A stretch of DNA of 64,000 bases from NCBI GenBank assembly GCA_013396915.1, contig VWZL01000521.1, positions 1 to 64,000 of the forward strand, written 5' to 3'. The translations under genes and the position numbers were made by a program. This document shows positions 1 through 11,224 of the stretch, one piece after another. Below the pieces are notes generated by a model. It saw only the letters and a program-made list of their open reading frames with translations, searched no databases and was not told where the DNA came from. Source of the DNA: Stercorarius parasiticus (taxonomy: Eukaryota > Chordata > Aves > Charadriiformes > Stercorariidae). The number at the start of each line of letters is the position of its first letter. Position 1 is the stretch's first letter.

Positions 1-1737
1 TGGAAGTCAAGGTATTCCCACCTTTTACCAGTAGGCCTGGTGTTTTGTAGATCAGGCCATGATCAGAAGCTAAGAATCGCTTCTGTGCTTGTCATGAATG
101 CATGAGCAGAGCTGGACACCAAGCAGAAATAGTTTGTCACTTGTAAAAACACTGAATGAATGTTGATATGACACACTTTTCATAAAACTAGGCAAATCTG
201 TCAAAGAAACCAGCCCATAATTTCCTCATGCTCATCAGAGCCCCGTGGCTTCTGTTCCAGCTGGAGGTGAGAGTTATTTAGGTATGTGCTAGGAAAAAAG
301 CTATCCAGATGCAAGCCTTTCCTATTGCTTAGTCCATGCCTGATTGTCTAAGCTGGAAGGGTTGATGAAAGCATCAGTCACTGAGAGATGTTACTGCATG
401 TGATACTGTCTGCCCCGGACACTTGATGCCAACATCTTTCGATCAGAAGTGGGATTCAGTTGCGTAAATAGAGGTGCCATCTGAGATGTCCAGGATATTT
501 GAGATAGATAGCTTTGCAGGCCTAATGGACAAGACACAGGATCTACAAGAGTCATGTCCATGTGAAGCGTCTCAAAGGGCATAAACACCCAAAATAAACA
601 GCACCTGTGGGGAACCCAAAGAGACACATCTTGTGTCTCCTGCTCCTCATCCACCTCCCCTGAGGTCTGTAAGGGGCAGGAGAAGCTGATGGTTTCTCAT
701 TACCCTTGCCAGTGCTTAGCCCAATGGTTACCAAACTCTGTAGACCAGGAACGTGCAATTAACCACACCCTACAAACACCACAACTGTGATTCCTCTTCC
801 AGTCCATATGCATTGCTCTCCCAATATTCACAAGCAGTAAGCCACATGGAGGAGATTTGATAGGTCAAAATAAGATCTGCAAGGCAGCTGTGTAGTCAAA
901 GACTACCTACTTTTTTTATCAAGCATTGGAACAGGCTGCCCAGGGAAGTGGTTGAGGCACCATCCCTGGAGGGATTTAAAAGACGGGTAGATGTAGTGCT
1001 TAGAGAGATGGTTTAGTGATGGTTTTTGTCAGAGTTAGGTTGATGGTTGGACTTGGTGATCTGAAAGGTCCCTTCCAACCTAGGCGATTCTATGATTCTA
1101 TGATTCTACTTCTTCCTTCCCAATACATGTGGGGACCTGGATGCTCAGACACTGAACATCACTGGGCAGCTCTTGCCTCCATCTTCAGATCTGGTGAGAG
1201 TTGAGGAGGCCAACAGACCATGCACTCTGACCTTCTGCAGCCCACAGGTTGTCCCACCTGACACCAGCTTTCCCCACCTTCTCCCCAAAAGCTCAGTGTT
1301 CTCCTGCCTTCAGGAGATGAAGCTCTTCTGAGTCACAAGAATGAAATTGTGCTAATGCTAAAGCTGCTGAACTGGCAGGAGCTGACTAGGGAGAAAGTAC
1401 TTGCTCCAGCACCCTGCCAGCCAAAGGGCTATGATTTACCTGCCCTGGGCACCTGGAAATTAACAGTACACCTACAGCATTTTTGCCAAAAAAAAAAAGT
1501 GATTTCCAAAATTGAGACACGTAACATCAAACAGATAGCTTGAAATTCAGCCTCAGGTTTTGGCTTCCTTTCTCCCAACAGAAATTAAATCATAATAAAA
1601 GTTTATTCAAAACCACATACCCTGCCAGGAAAACCCATGTGAAAAACACCCACCGTATGGAATATTTTCTACCAATTACCACAAATTACTTCTCTAAGAA
1701 AGTTGTTCTTTCAAACATACTTCCCATCCCCTTTTAC
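1..1737. other. GDPD4 intron (downstream of fifth coding exon)
   Basis: No convincing exon of the GDPD family was found on the minus strand, although the next membrane-span exon was looked for. The only repeat recognised is the CR1 fragment near 0.92-1.11 kb. The rest is unique-looking intron sequence. Confidence 0.5.
917..1109 (+). repeat. CR1 LINE fragment (3' end)
   Basis: Reads from the pol C-terminal phrase GGAACAGGCTGCCCAGGGAA to the terminal CCTTCCAACC and repeated ATTCTATG tail. 5'-truncated; antisense to GDPD4 and inside its intron. Confidence 0.9.
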
Positions 1738-1836
1738 CTGGAATGACAGGCGGACGGTTTTCCATTGATCTCCCCAGAGTACCGATAATATGAAGAGAGC
1801 TGTGATAGAGAAGCCCAGGACAAGAAAAGTCCCAAT
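1738..1836 (-). CDS. GDPD4: GDPD4 fifth coding exon (third membrane span)
   Basis: A 99-bp exon from acceptor GTCCCACCAG to donor gtaaaa. It starts IGTFLVLGFSITALFILSVL and ends WGDQWKTVRLSFQ. It aligns with IGLVVILASTVV..LWEDEWEVLLISLQ of GDE2. The next exon, expected to begin like GTAPFLHVG, was not found before the left edge. Confidence 0.87.
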
Positions 1837-4800
1837 CTGGTGGGACAAAGAAGACATAAATCAGCTTCAACATTTCTGCACAGGGTGTGCCATCCACTTG
1901 CCTCACAGGTTTATTTAAACAGCTTGAACTTGATCAGTTTGGGATGCATGAACTTGACTATGCCAGTTCAGAGACGGAGAGAGAGAACGGGACTAAAACC
2001 AGACCAACAGTGCTATCGATTGGCTTTTCTGTATGGCAGGCCTGATCTTAAAAGTTGGGTATCCAACTAAGTCAGCCCTCAGGGCCCCTTCTCTAATCAT
2101 TGGAGAACGAGAGGAATTTCCAGAGGTGATCCATTCCCTCTTGCTTTATGATGGAAGATGCCTCTCTCTCTCTCTCTCTCTGTTGATTGTAGATGGAGCC
2201 TAGAGGATCAGCTTACATTAAATCCCGAACCTGCAGATGGCTAAATTCAGAACTGATGAATTCCACCCAAAAGAAACAGCAACACAGCTTCCTTCTGCTA
2301 GGAGCTGCTTTGCAACAGGCTTCAGCAACTGCAAACTCTCCCATAATTAAGAGATGAGAGTTCACTTTTTAACCAAAAAAGTGAGGAGACAGCTCAGTCT
2401 GTTCTTCGGCCTCTTGCTCAGTTTGGTACCACCACAGTGGTGATGGCAGGCTCTTCTCAGACATCATCTGTCTGCTGAGAACTAAGTGCCAAGTAAAAAT
2501 GGGACCAAGGCCCTAAGCATTCTTCAGGGGGATCCTACAGATCAACACCTCAATAATCCATCCCTAACCTCTTCCACCCAAGGATGCAGTCTCAATTTTT
2601 TTTTTTTTTACAAATTGTTCTACATCTTCCTGGTTCTTCTGGAAGCCAATTTTCAATAGTAATATGACTGTGTTTCCATTACTTAAATGACGAAACACAG
2701 GATAAACTATGTGCACATTCAACGTTTCCACTGCAAGGTCTGCAATCACATTAAATTCTCCCCTAAACTGTATGGCTAGAAGCTATTTTTGAAACGCCTC
2801 ATTTAACCTCAAGAATTTCTTAAGGAAGGTGATTCTAATGCATCATTTTGCAGCAACAACTCTCTGAGGATTTCTTTCTGCACCTTCAAAACTCCAGGTG
2901 GCATTTCCCAAGCCACCCAAAGACCAAAAGGCATAAGGCACCAGGATGCCTTGGAAAAGCCGGATGTCTCTTCTGCAGAGATAGCAGCCACTTTTTTTAC
3001 TGCTGCTGGAGCCTGCTACAGAAAATTACACCGTGTTTTTAATGGAAACTTTGCTTTTGTCTTCACGTTACCACATGTAGACGTGTCAAATATAGACATC
3101 TTCACCTGAATGAGTCACTGCAGGCTCCTTTTGGAGTCACTGGGGAAAAAAGGCACTTTAGGTGTGATTCATCTCATCTTAATTTAGATGTCTATGACCA
3201 GCTGGAAGAATTGCACCCTCAGAGGATTCTTTTCCCTCCACTGACTGCAAAGGGAGTTTAGGTGATCAGCTGAGGTGGAGACATCATCCTCATGGTATCT
3301 GAAGTCTCCTAAGATTAGGCTCTTCCCTCTCTTTCTTCTCTCCCGTAACACAATTTTTCATGCAGAGAAACACCACAGATTCAATTGGTTTAAAGCATGG
3401 ATTGGAGTTACCAGAGAGCCCTGAATCTCCCACCTTGTGACTCCAGTGTAGGTACAGCTGCTGACCTTCTGCAAGCAAACACATCGCTAGGACCTGGGAA
3501 ATCAAGGAGAGATTGTTTGCATCCTGGTAGAAGGTGGTGAAGTGTGGTCAGTGAGGTACTTCTGGAATTACATTTGCACTTTACACTAGGTCTTCCTGCA
3601 CAACATCAAGGCTGTTAGCAGGACAGCTGCATGGAGGGAAGTTTTTATTGCTACAGTAAAAACGCTTCTAAAATGGCCAAGCATGTATTAAGGCTGCCCT
3701 GCAGGACCAAAGCCCTTTCATGGGTAACAAATAAGGAGGCATTTTGGGGTACACACTTTTAATGACTTTTCGTTGTTACTACAAATTCTGAAAGAGAAAC
3801 AATGGCCAGGGTCAAGTGCTATGGTATGAACCAATACAGCACTAACCTTGCCTATTTTCTGTGCATTTTGTGTGATTAGAGGAATATCAACCATGGGAGA
3901 GAGGTTGGAGGCTACAAAAGTGCCTCCAAAGCACCACAAAAACACAGAGCAGACAGTAAAGGAGACAATGCTTCCTTAGCAATCACAGGAAATGCAAGAG
4001 ACGGGCACATCTCAGAACAGGGAAAACTGTCTTGGAGATTCAAAAACTCTAGTTTTCAGTGGCTGGCACTTTGCTTCCCCTCTATGGCAGGTAGGAACCC
4101 TTGGGGAGGGCACAAAGCAAACTCCAGCCAGTGCAGGGGACAAACCAAGAAGCCCTGAACACCAAGAAGAAAAGGATAAGGAAAGTCAGTCTACAGCTCT
4201 GATGAAGAGTTTCTTCAAGTTGTCCTTGACCTAAGCAACCGATGCACCTGGTGATGAATTTCACCAGGAGAAGTACCTTGCTGCCTGAAAACGCACAGGT
4301 CTATGCTCAGGAATCTGAGTGCCTACAAGCTTCCCACCACTGTGAGGGACAATTTGGGGACCAGTATCACCAGATATCAGGGTTTAAAGAAAAGTAGCTG
4401 TTCGTAGACATCGGTGCTCCACTGAGAAGGATCATTTATGATGCAGGTCTCTCCAGACTGTAACACAGTGGGATCGTGTGAAAGCAGGACATACAGATGT
4501 AGGGGAAAGGGCTCTGCCTCCCAAAACACAACTACAAAGGAACGTAAGCTGTGTCCCATCCAGCTACAAACACCCTCTTTCCAGGATCACACTGATTTGA
4601 AGTGAGATATAAGCTCAGAAGAGAATACAGATCAGCTTTTAAGCACTTCTTGACATGTCAGCCTCCTTTAATGGAATCCTACACCCAGTACGTGATGAGT
4701 AACCATGGGAGCGGTTCAGAGAGAATTGAATTCCTGCTGAAGATCTTAAGCCAGCCCCACCTAAATAAGCAATTTCACAAAAAGGAAGAAAAAAGACACT

Positions 4801-7800
4801 TTGCCCCCTTTCTGCAAGAAATGTTACAAAGACCCGCTCCTTGCCTAAGGTACAGCCAAACGCTTATTTCACAGGCCATGCTCAACCTGACCCTCCCCTG
4901 CTACTGCAGTACAACTTTTGTATGGATGATGCATCACATCAGGGAATGCCATCAGAGGGTGAGCTCATTTTTATGGATGGAAACAACATCTCCTTATCAG
5001 CTTACAAGAAGAATAACTGTCAGGTTTCATCCTCAGAGGGTGAAGAAGGAGCTATTGCAGTTGTACCACTGGTCACCGCAGGAGAGTACATCTTGATGGA
5101 CCCGTGAGGTGACATGATGTGGACAAGGTCTATCCTCTGTGTGCTCTGGCACAGCCAGCTTGAATTTTCTTTGCTTTCCTTGAACCCCTGAAGCTTAACA
5201 TCTCATGCCACAATAACCTAGCTTCATCCCGCTCCTCAAAAGATACTTCAGTACCTGTCCAATATGCTCTTCCATGGAGAGCAGCTGCCTTTAGCGATGT
5301 CCCACAGGCTTGCACTTAAAGCAGGACTTTCTCAGGCAAAGGGACAACCAGCACCAGCTTCCGCACTTATCCTGGGATTGTCTAGTACAAGTACACAGAC
5401 ACATGGGTTTAGGCTAGAGCTAAGGTCCCTCTTGCCAGCCCCATCATCTCCCTGAATCTTACAGTCTCCAATACTTGCATTCTTCTCTTCTTTAGTATGA
5501 GGTGTGGAAGTGTCTCCCTTCCACCATTTACCTGCAAAGTGGTAATTAAGGGATGCTTCCGTGTAGCGAGAGAGATGGATTTGCTGCAAGAGGACTTGCA
5601 CCTCTGTCTCCCTCTTTTTGCGTGGACCAAAAAAAAGCACTGACGATAAGGTTATGCTGCAAAAAGGATGGACAACAGACCCTTAACCCCACTCTGCTTC
5701 AGCATAGGAATGACCTTGTGCTGATTTCAATACTGCTGGTGAGGTTTGGGCAGGCTCTGAACAAAGCACCACAAGGACACCGAGGCAGACACTTAGACAC
5801 TCAGCTCACCTAAAACATCTGCTCCCTTGGATATTCACAACAGCAGAATTCGGGTCTCTACATTCACTTTCTGGCAAAAATGCAGAACTCGGAACTTCTC
5901 TGCTACCCTAGTCTCTTAGGGATGGGGGTTTGAGATCACTTTTTGAACTTCAGTGCCAATGTACTGTTTTGAGTTCTTTCTTAGCCTACAAATGCAGAGG
6001 CCACAAAATATCTGAACTTCTTTATATTGTACAGTCACAAGTCACCTCCTCAAAACCCTTGGAACAAACACGGTTGAACCGCAGAGAGAAAAATATTATG
6101 TTGGTGTTTAAAGACTGAACAAGAAAATTTTTTTCTTCTCCACTGAGCATGTGCAATTAGACCCCTCACTTAACCTTTTAGCTCTAATGGGGATGAGAAA
6201 ATTGTCTTGCAGAGTGATAACAATTGAATTAATTGAAACTGATTGTCTGAAAAAATTACAATGATGCACGCAGACGGAGAGCGTCTTTGTGCAGACAGCA
6301 AGTGCTTTGTTGAGCAGCGTTTTGTTCAGCCGCTGGTGGCTGGTGGGCAGAAGAGTGTTTGCTTCAGCGGTTCACAATAATCTCAGGGAAGCAGGCGTGC
6401 AGGCTCTGGTTGGGTGCCATCATTAAGGAATAGGGCATGGTGCTCACAAACAAAACTAGACCAGCCACTGGTTGCTGTAAAATCTCTCTGCTCCAACGAG
6501 AGCATCAGTGTGCTCAGTTTTCTGATATGATGGGCTGCTGATGCGAAACATCACAAGGAAGCATTGCCTGGGTGAAGGTCTCCAGTCCTTCCTGCAAGAT
6601 GTGTGAGGACAGTCTTTATCCAACACTCTTCAACCAGAACGCGGGATGTAATTCATCGTGGGGGCAACCCATTTGGCCACTGATTGTCTGAAATGTATTA
6701 CAGTGATCCAGCTATCGTATAGTACCCACAATAATAGATATTTTTTAGATGTGGAAGAGCTGAGTTGCACTTATTAACCTGTGAAACTCCTAGTGTTTTG
6801 CTGGGTGGTTCATCAAAGGCTACAGTGAAAGGTCAGACACTGTGAAGCTCTGCAAACAGGGACGGCAGATTCCTGGCTGGGAATGAGCTTCCCTACTGGG
6901 ATGAGCATGACCAAGCCACAGTTGTCATCACAAAACCCCGCGTGCAGGCGTGTGACCTCTGTGAGACCCCGCGTGCTTTGAGATAGTGGGAGCATGAATG
7001 GTGGTGTTGGTTACTTCCCTTGCTCCCCTTTCCTTCGAGACCTAATCCTATTTAGGCAAAGGTCTGACGTTGTGGAGCCTCATGCCTCCCAGCACGCACT
7101 GCTCAACATAGCTGCATGCAGCAATATTGCCAAATGAGACACGATGACGTGGTGGTGCAATGAAGCAAGGCAAGTGCCCTTCGAAATACCCAATAGCTTC
7201 GGGTGGGTCACTTAACAGCTTCATGAAAGCAAGGAGCAAATGGATCTTCACTGCAGGGGCTGTCCCCAGAGCAGAGGCACCTCTGAAGTGTTTCTCTTGT
7301 AGGACTTGTCTGATAGTGTCCAAACTCCTTGTATTCTTTCAGGTTTACCTATGTTCCAGCCTCCTGAGGAAGGTAAGTGCTGTTAGCTTGATCAGATAGA
7401 ACTGAGACACTGAGAGGAGGAGGACATATCTTCACAATGAAGAGTGGGACCAAGACTGAATTGAACCATGTAGGATACCAATTTCATTTTGTATATTCCA
7501 TCTGGTTTCTGGCTTCCCATTGCCCACCACTTGCAGCCATCACATCCATGCCGCCAAAGACATGAAACTCCTCTAAGAAAGTCCACTGCTTGGACAGTGG
7601 CTGATGTTTGGATCCAGACAGAGCATGACCAAGCTGACACACTGGCCCCAGGGGTCTTCAGGCTCCTCAAGCCCAGGAAATCATATAAAGTCCATTTCTA
7701 GCATGTCTGTGATGGATTAGTCTGATCCTGAGGTTGTTCTCAGATCCACAGCCTGATGAAGTATGAACTCAGAGGTATCCATGTCACACGGCCATCTGCG

Positions 7801-10800
7801 GCAAATCTTTGACTTGACCAAAGTAGCATTGTAACCGCCAAACCATCCACACTGTCCCATGGCCACTGGGAAAGCCAGGTAGGCTTTGCTGAATAATAGA
7901 TGCTGAGCCCTACAGTCACCAAGGTGTCACAAAATCCTTGTAATTAAATATTGTTATTTGTCCTAGTCAGAGTCCACAGCATTTAAGATGCTATTGATCA
8001 CTGTGGGCATGGCCAAGCAGCTGTCCTATTTATCACTTTTGTATTTTATTGGTAGCACTAAAATAAAATCACTATTTATTTGTACCTCTGCAGGGACAAA
8101 GGACCCCAGAAACCTATTGTACTAGGCACTGCATGAACAAAGCAATAAGAGATTTCCTGCCATGAGCGATTTACAGGCTGACTACATGATGACACATCAG
8201 GGAATGGGTAAGAACAGCAGGCACTGATAAAAGGTGGTTGTCTTGGTCACAGAGGTGAGTCAAAGCCATAACCTCATCCCCAGCACCTGGCATTTCAAAA
8301 TGAAAGTTGAAGCAGGCATGAGACTGCACGTGGACTCCGGTCGCTGGAGCTAAAGTAATTTCTTAGTGTATAGCTCTGGATGTAGAGGGTGGAACCATAG
8401 ACATGGATATGTCTTTATCTGGGGAGTCCCTATGAGAGAAAGGACAGGGAAAAAGGATGACTAGGTAGAAATTTTAGGAAATGCTTGTTTTTTGGCATGT
8501 TTCCAGTAACCAAAGCAGACAGCAGATCAGAAGTCTAGAGAAAAATCCACAGGATTTGGAAAATTGAAGTTTTCAGGAACATTTTTTTGGGCATAAACTT
8601 CAGAAGCATTTTGTGACCACGTCTGCAATCTCTACCTGGAGAGAAACCCTCCAGCAAAGCAGAGAGAGCCAAGGCAGCCTCAGTGATAATGTTTCAGAAA
8701 AATGAGCGTTTTTGTTCAGGATTAGAGGAATAACTCAGCTTTGACAAAATATCACCACCACTAGATGACTCGGAGCCCCATACTTCCCTGCTACCAGAAG
8801 AACAAAGTCTAGGTTCCCTCAAATCTAAATCCAGCCACTGCCGGCACGTCTTTGTTTGGGTTCAAGAAGCAACTGGAAAAATTCATCAAAGGGAAATCAT
8901 CAAGAGAAATCACAGAAGCTGTATCTGGCTCATACACCCCTGAGCTGAAATTGGTCATCCACAGCTGGACATGGGGAGAAGGTACCATAAACACTCATCA
9001 TGTTCCCGGTCTTGCCCAGGTAGCCACTGTCTTGGGATCATCCATGGGGCCAGGCTGAGCTTTGGTCTGACACGTTAAAACCACCCCTGTGTTTACTTTT
9101 TAGGACTATAAATTGTGGTCAGCTTACAAGGAGCGTTACTTACCAATAACAGCGTGATGTACATGAACAAAATTGCAGCCACAATCAGGAGAACAAGAGA
9201 CCAGAGAAACCAGAATCCCAGGTTCCCATAGTTATACCTAAAAAGCAATAAAATATTATAATAGTGTTTGAGCTTAGCACACGGACTGGAAGGGAACGGC
9301 AGCCCTGTTCCTTGAAACTTTGAAAGCAAAAAAACAACGAGGGCGGGAGGAATAACCTACCCTGTAACATGCACAAGTGGTTAAGAGCCTCCTTCCCCGA
9401 ATCTGGGATTGCATTAGCCACCAGAGTAATACCCCAGTGTGCCGGGGTAGTAAAATACAGGACCAAATTGATGGTCTTGCTCCAGAGAGTTTTCAGTCTG
9501 TTAAGATACAGCACCTTGCTGCAGACAAGGCAGCCTGGAGAAACAGCGAGATAACGTGACTCTGGCCAACAGCCCACCTTGTCTGCCTGTAGTTGCGTAG
9601 GGCAATGCAGCAAAAAGGGCATCCGAGTCAGGTTTTGAAGGAGAAAACACCAGCAAGCTGGGGGAGTTGCAGAGGGGTTGCCCAAGGAGAGAGAGCGAGA
9701 AAAGGAAGTTTTACGTTTTACCCAAAGGCTCAATAACGATGAATAATATTATTACACCTTTCCTCCCCATAATATTTGAGCTGTTTTAGTTTAATTTTCG
9801 GGGCTAGATTTGCGTAACTTTTACCTACATACTGCAGAAGGAAAGGATTTGCATAAATCCCTGCCGGTTATTTCTTACTTCTGAGCCTGGGAACTGCAGT
9901 TCTCTTTGCAGTGAGATAGCCGGTGCAACACCTCTGATGCCAGCCACCGCATTTCTCCAGAGGGAACGGAAGGGGGAAAAAAGACTCAGAGAAGGAAAGG
10001 GAAGAGCTATTTAGTCCCCTTCACTCACAATTTTTGTGATGATGACTCTCCCCTTTCTCCCAAATTCTCACTTACACCTGAAAATTGCAGCCAAGCAAAG
10101 GGCAGAGCCTCAGCACCTCTGAAGTCCCTGGACATTCAATTTGGATGTTGCAAGAAAGATTTTAAGGAGCCAAATCTTTGGCTCATGGCTAAAGTGCCCT
10201 TCTGCGGCACAGCTGCTGAGGAGGGTGGACATCTCTGCCCAGACACCCTGGGGACCTGCCCGAGGAGCTGGAGAGGAGGAAAAGCTGATACTTACCAGTC
10301 AAAGTTATTGTAGTCATTTTTCGCTTCACCCCACATGTACAGAAAGATGAGAGAAAAGCAGAAAGCTCCAACAAGCAATGGGAAAAACACGCATTCCCGC
10401 TGGAGAGGGAGAGGAAGGACAAGTGGTTAGAGCCTTGTCTATGCCCCAGCAAGCACAGCAAATGGCAGATACTTTTAGGCTGCCCCTAAAACACGTGGCT
10501 TGGTGTTGGACATCCTGAAGTAGACATGGACAGGACTTCCCTCCCTGTCCTCTGTGACCAGGAGAATAGCCTCAAAAGCGTATTCGTCAGTATTTATTTT
10601 CAGGGAAAACGGATCTCCTGACTTCACAAATTAACAGGATTTTAACCACCTCACATGAGAGGGAATTCCAGCCCTCTTTGCAATCCTTACTGCGCACCCA
10701 TCCCAAATTTTACTTCTTTTAATTTGATCCTATGGCTTTGAGATGGTTCGCTGACCAGGAGGGTTTGGTGCAAGGTCCCTTCCTTGACACCACATCTTTG

Positions 10801-11198
10801 TTAGCTGTGTGGTGGCACGGACAAACTGAGCCTGACATGGAAACACGGCAATACATCGATAAGAGCCAAAACCCAACAACCCAACAGATCTCAGTGGGTT
10901 CCAAAGGATGTCGGGCAAGGGATGCCTTTCGCCCAGGACATCAACCACTTGTCAGCTTGCGTCGATCTATCCCTACACAGAAATCAGTGTTTGTGCTGAT
11001 TTTGAGCTAATTTACCGTCTTGCAGCAGCATTTCCCAGGCTCGGTCTTTCTGCGCTGGTACCGCTTCCACCGGCAGCTGTAGAAACCAGCCAGGCAGGAG
11101 ATGAAGGGCTGATGCTCATACCTCTGTAGCAAGCGCCGACGTACCACCTTCAGCTTCCCAAACTTGAGCCTCTTGAGGCTGGTGGAGCTGGCCTCCAT
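1738..11198 (-). CDS. GDPD4: GDPD4-type glycerophosphodiester phosphodiesterase, N-terminal 180 residues (5 coding exons)
   Basis: Multipass membrane enzyme of the GDE2 (GDPD5)/GDPD4 group, whose ectodomain hydrolyses glycerophosphodiesters or GPI anchors. Coding exons (minus strand): 11016-11198, 10296-10399, 9144-9237, 3434-3493, 1738-1836. Phases join without a break to give 180 codons. Alignment with GDE2 from memory is collinear: CLAGFYSCRWKRYQ against CLTGIYGCRWKRYQ, NDYNNFDW against NDYDEFNW, GQQLYLHWSHKIG against GQQMNLHWLHKIG, LWGDQWKTVRLSFQ against LWEDEWEVLLISLQ. Three hydrophobic spans are visible, around residues 65-82, 101-130 and 148-165. The catalytic domain lies left of the window. 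GDPD4 rather than GDPD5 is inferred from adjacency to PAK1 on the same strand. The start is the first ATG after an in-frame stop. Confidence 0.88.
1837..3433. other. GDPD4 intron with CT microsatellite
   Basis: Unique sequence apart from a short (CT)n run at about 2160-2181 and a T run near 2597-2609. No other feature seen. Confidence 0.5.
2160..2181. repeat. (CT)n microsatellite
   Basis: An uninterrupted CT dinucleotide run of about 11 units in a GDPD4 intron. Likely length-variable. Confidence 0.8.
3434..3493 (-). CDS. GDPD4: GDPD4 fourth coding exon
   Basis: A 60-bp exon from acceptor TTTCCCAG to donor gtggga. It encodes VLAMCLLAEGQQLYLHWSHK, which continues the membrane span of the previous exon and aligns with VLALCHIAVGQQMNLHWLHK of GDE2. 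Whole-codon phase on both sides. Confidence 0.87.
4766..5107 (+). other. Unidentified open frame, possible pseudogene or chance ORF
   Basis: A plus-strand frame of about 113 codons, antisense to GDPD4, ends VVPLVTAGEYILMDP-stop. It has an acidic, Ser/Gly-rich C-terminal half (SEGELIFMDGNN, SSEGEEG) and a good splice-acceptor-like CTTATTTCACAG inside it at about 4874. Upstream, the same frame is broken by several stops. I do not recognise the family. It could be the remnant of a last exon, a decayed retrocopy, or chance. Confidence 0.15.
8085..8185 (+). repeat. Possible ancient LINE (L2/L3-like) 3' remnant
   Basis: The phrase TTGTACTAGGCACTGCATG, then AAGCAATAAGAGATTTCCTGC and GATTTACAGGCTGACTACA, resembles old amniote LINE tails of the form 'gtgctaggcactg..acagtccctgcc..gagcttacagtcta'. 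This is recognised by general pattern only and is heavily diverged. Confidence 0.3.
9144..9237 (-). CDS. GDPD4: GDPD4 third coding exon (second membrane span)
   Basis: A 94-bp exon from acceptor TTTTTAG to donor gtaagt. One base completes Trp, then YNYGNLGFWFLWSLVLLIVA followed by AILFMYITLLL. It is strongly hydrophobic and aligns with the GDE2 segment around YNRMGYWSDWPVPILVTTAA. Confidence 0.88.
9238..10295. other. GDPD4 intron, nothing notable
   Basis: Intron between the exons at 9144-9237 and 10296-10399. Long minus-strand open frames run through it but lack family similarity. No repeat recognised. Confidence 0.45.
10296..10399 (-). CDS. GDPD4: GDPD4 second coding exon (first membrane span)
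   Basis: A 104-bp exon from acceptor CCTCTCCAG to donor gtaagt. It reads RECVFFPLLVGAFCFSLIFL, then YMWGEAKNDYNNFD plus two bases. It encodes transmembrane segment 1 and the start of the first outer loop, aligning with ERLWFLLLTF..NDYDEFNW of GDE2. Confidence 0.88.
10400..11015. other. GDPD4 intron 1 of the coding region, nothing notable
   Basis: Unique-looking 616-bp intron between first and second coding exons; no repeat or exon-like feature seen. Confidence 0.45.
11016..11198 (-). CDS. GDPD4: GDPD4 first coding exon (cytosolic N-terminus)
   Basis: 61 codons from ATG at 11196-11198 to donor ACG|gtaaat. It starts MEASSTSLKRLKFGKLK, is rich in Arg/Lys, and continues RYEHQPFISCLAGFYSCRWK to end GKCCCKT. 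An in-frame TGA lies upstream within the 5' leader, so this ATG is the likely start. The Cys in YSCRWKRYQ aligns with Cys25 of GDE2, known to form a redox-sensitive disulfide controlled by peroxiredoxin 1. The CCC run just before the first membrane span is a plausible palmitoylation site (inference). Confidence 0.88.
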
Positions 11199-11224
11199 CT
11201 GAGTGGCTTTATCTCATCTTCCTC
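11199..11224 (-). other. GDPD4: GDPD4 5' leader portion of first coding exon
   Basis: Immediately upstream of the ATG lies a splice-acceptor-like CTTGTTTCAG, so about 26 bases of 5' UTR probably share this exon. An upstream non-coding exon is therefore expected at higher coordinates. The acceptor is inferred from sequence alone. Confidence 0.45.

Larger units (their letters stand above)
3494..9143. other. Large GDPD4 intron (5.65 kb)
   Basis: No CR1 copy was recognised here, unlike most of the window. It contains an unexplained plus-strand open frame at about 4766-5107 and a possible ancient LINE tail near 8.09-8.18 kb. A loose repeat of the phrase ACTGATTGTCTGAAA occurs near 6238 and 6679. 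Nothing else is supportable. Confidence 0.45.

Noticed and set aside
200..660. Next GDPD4 exon within the first 700 bases
   Set aside because: Acceptor-like sites occur (for example CCCCACAG and CACCTCCAG on the minus strand), but none leads into a frame resembling the expected GTAPFLHVG segment.
6230..6710. Direct repeat ACTGATTGTCTGAAA..ATTACA(A/G)TGAT at 6238 and 6679
   Set aside because: Only about 30 bases match with several differences; too short to claim a duplication or mobile element.
9185..9733. 182-codon minus-strand frame as a protein gene
   Set aside because: It overlaps the third GDPD4 coding exon in a different frame; the exon frame with conserved residues and splice sites explains the region.
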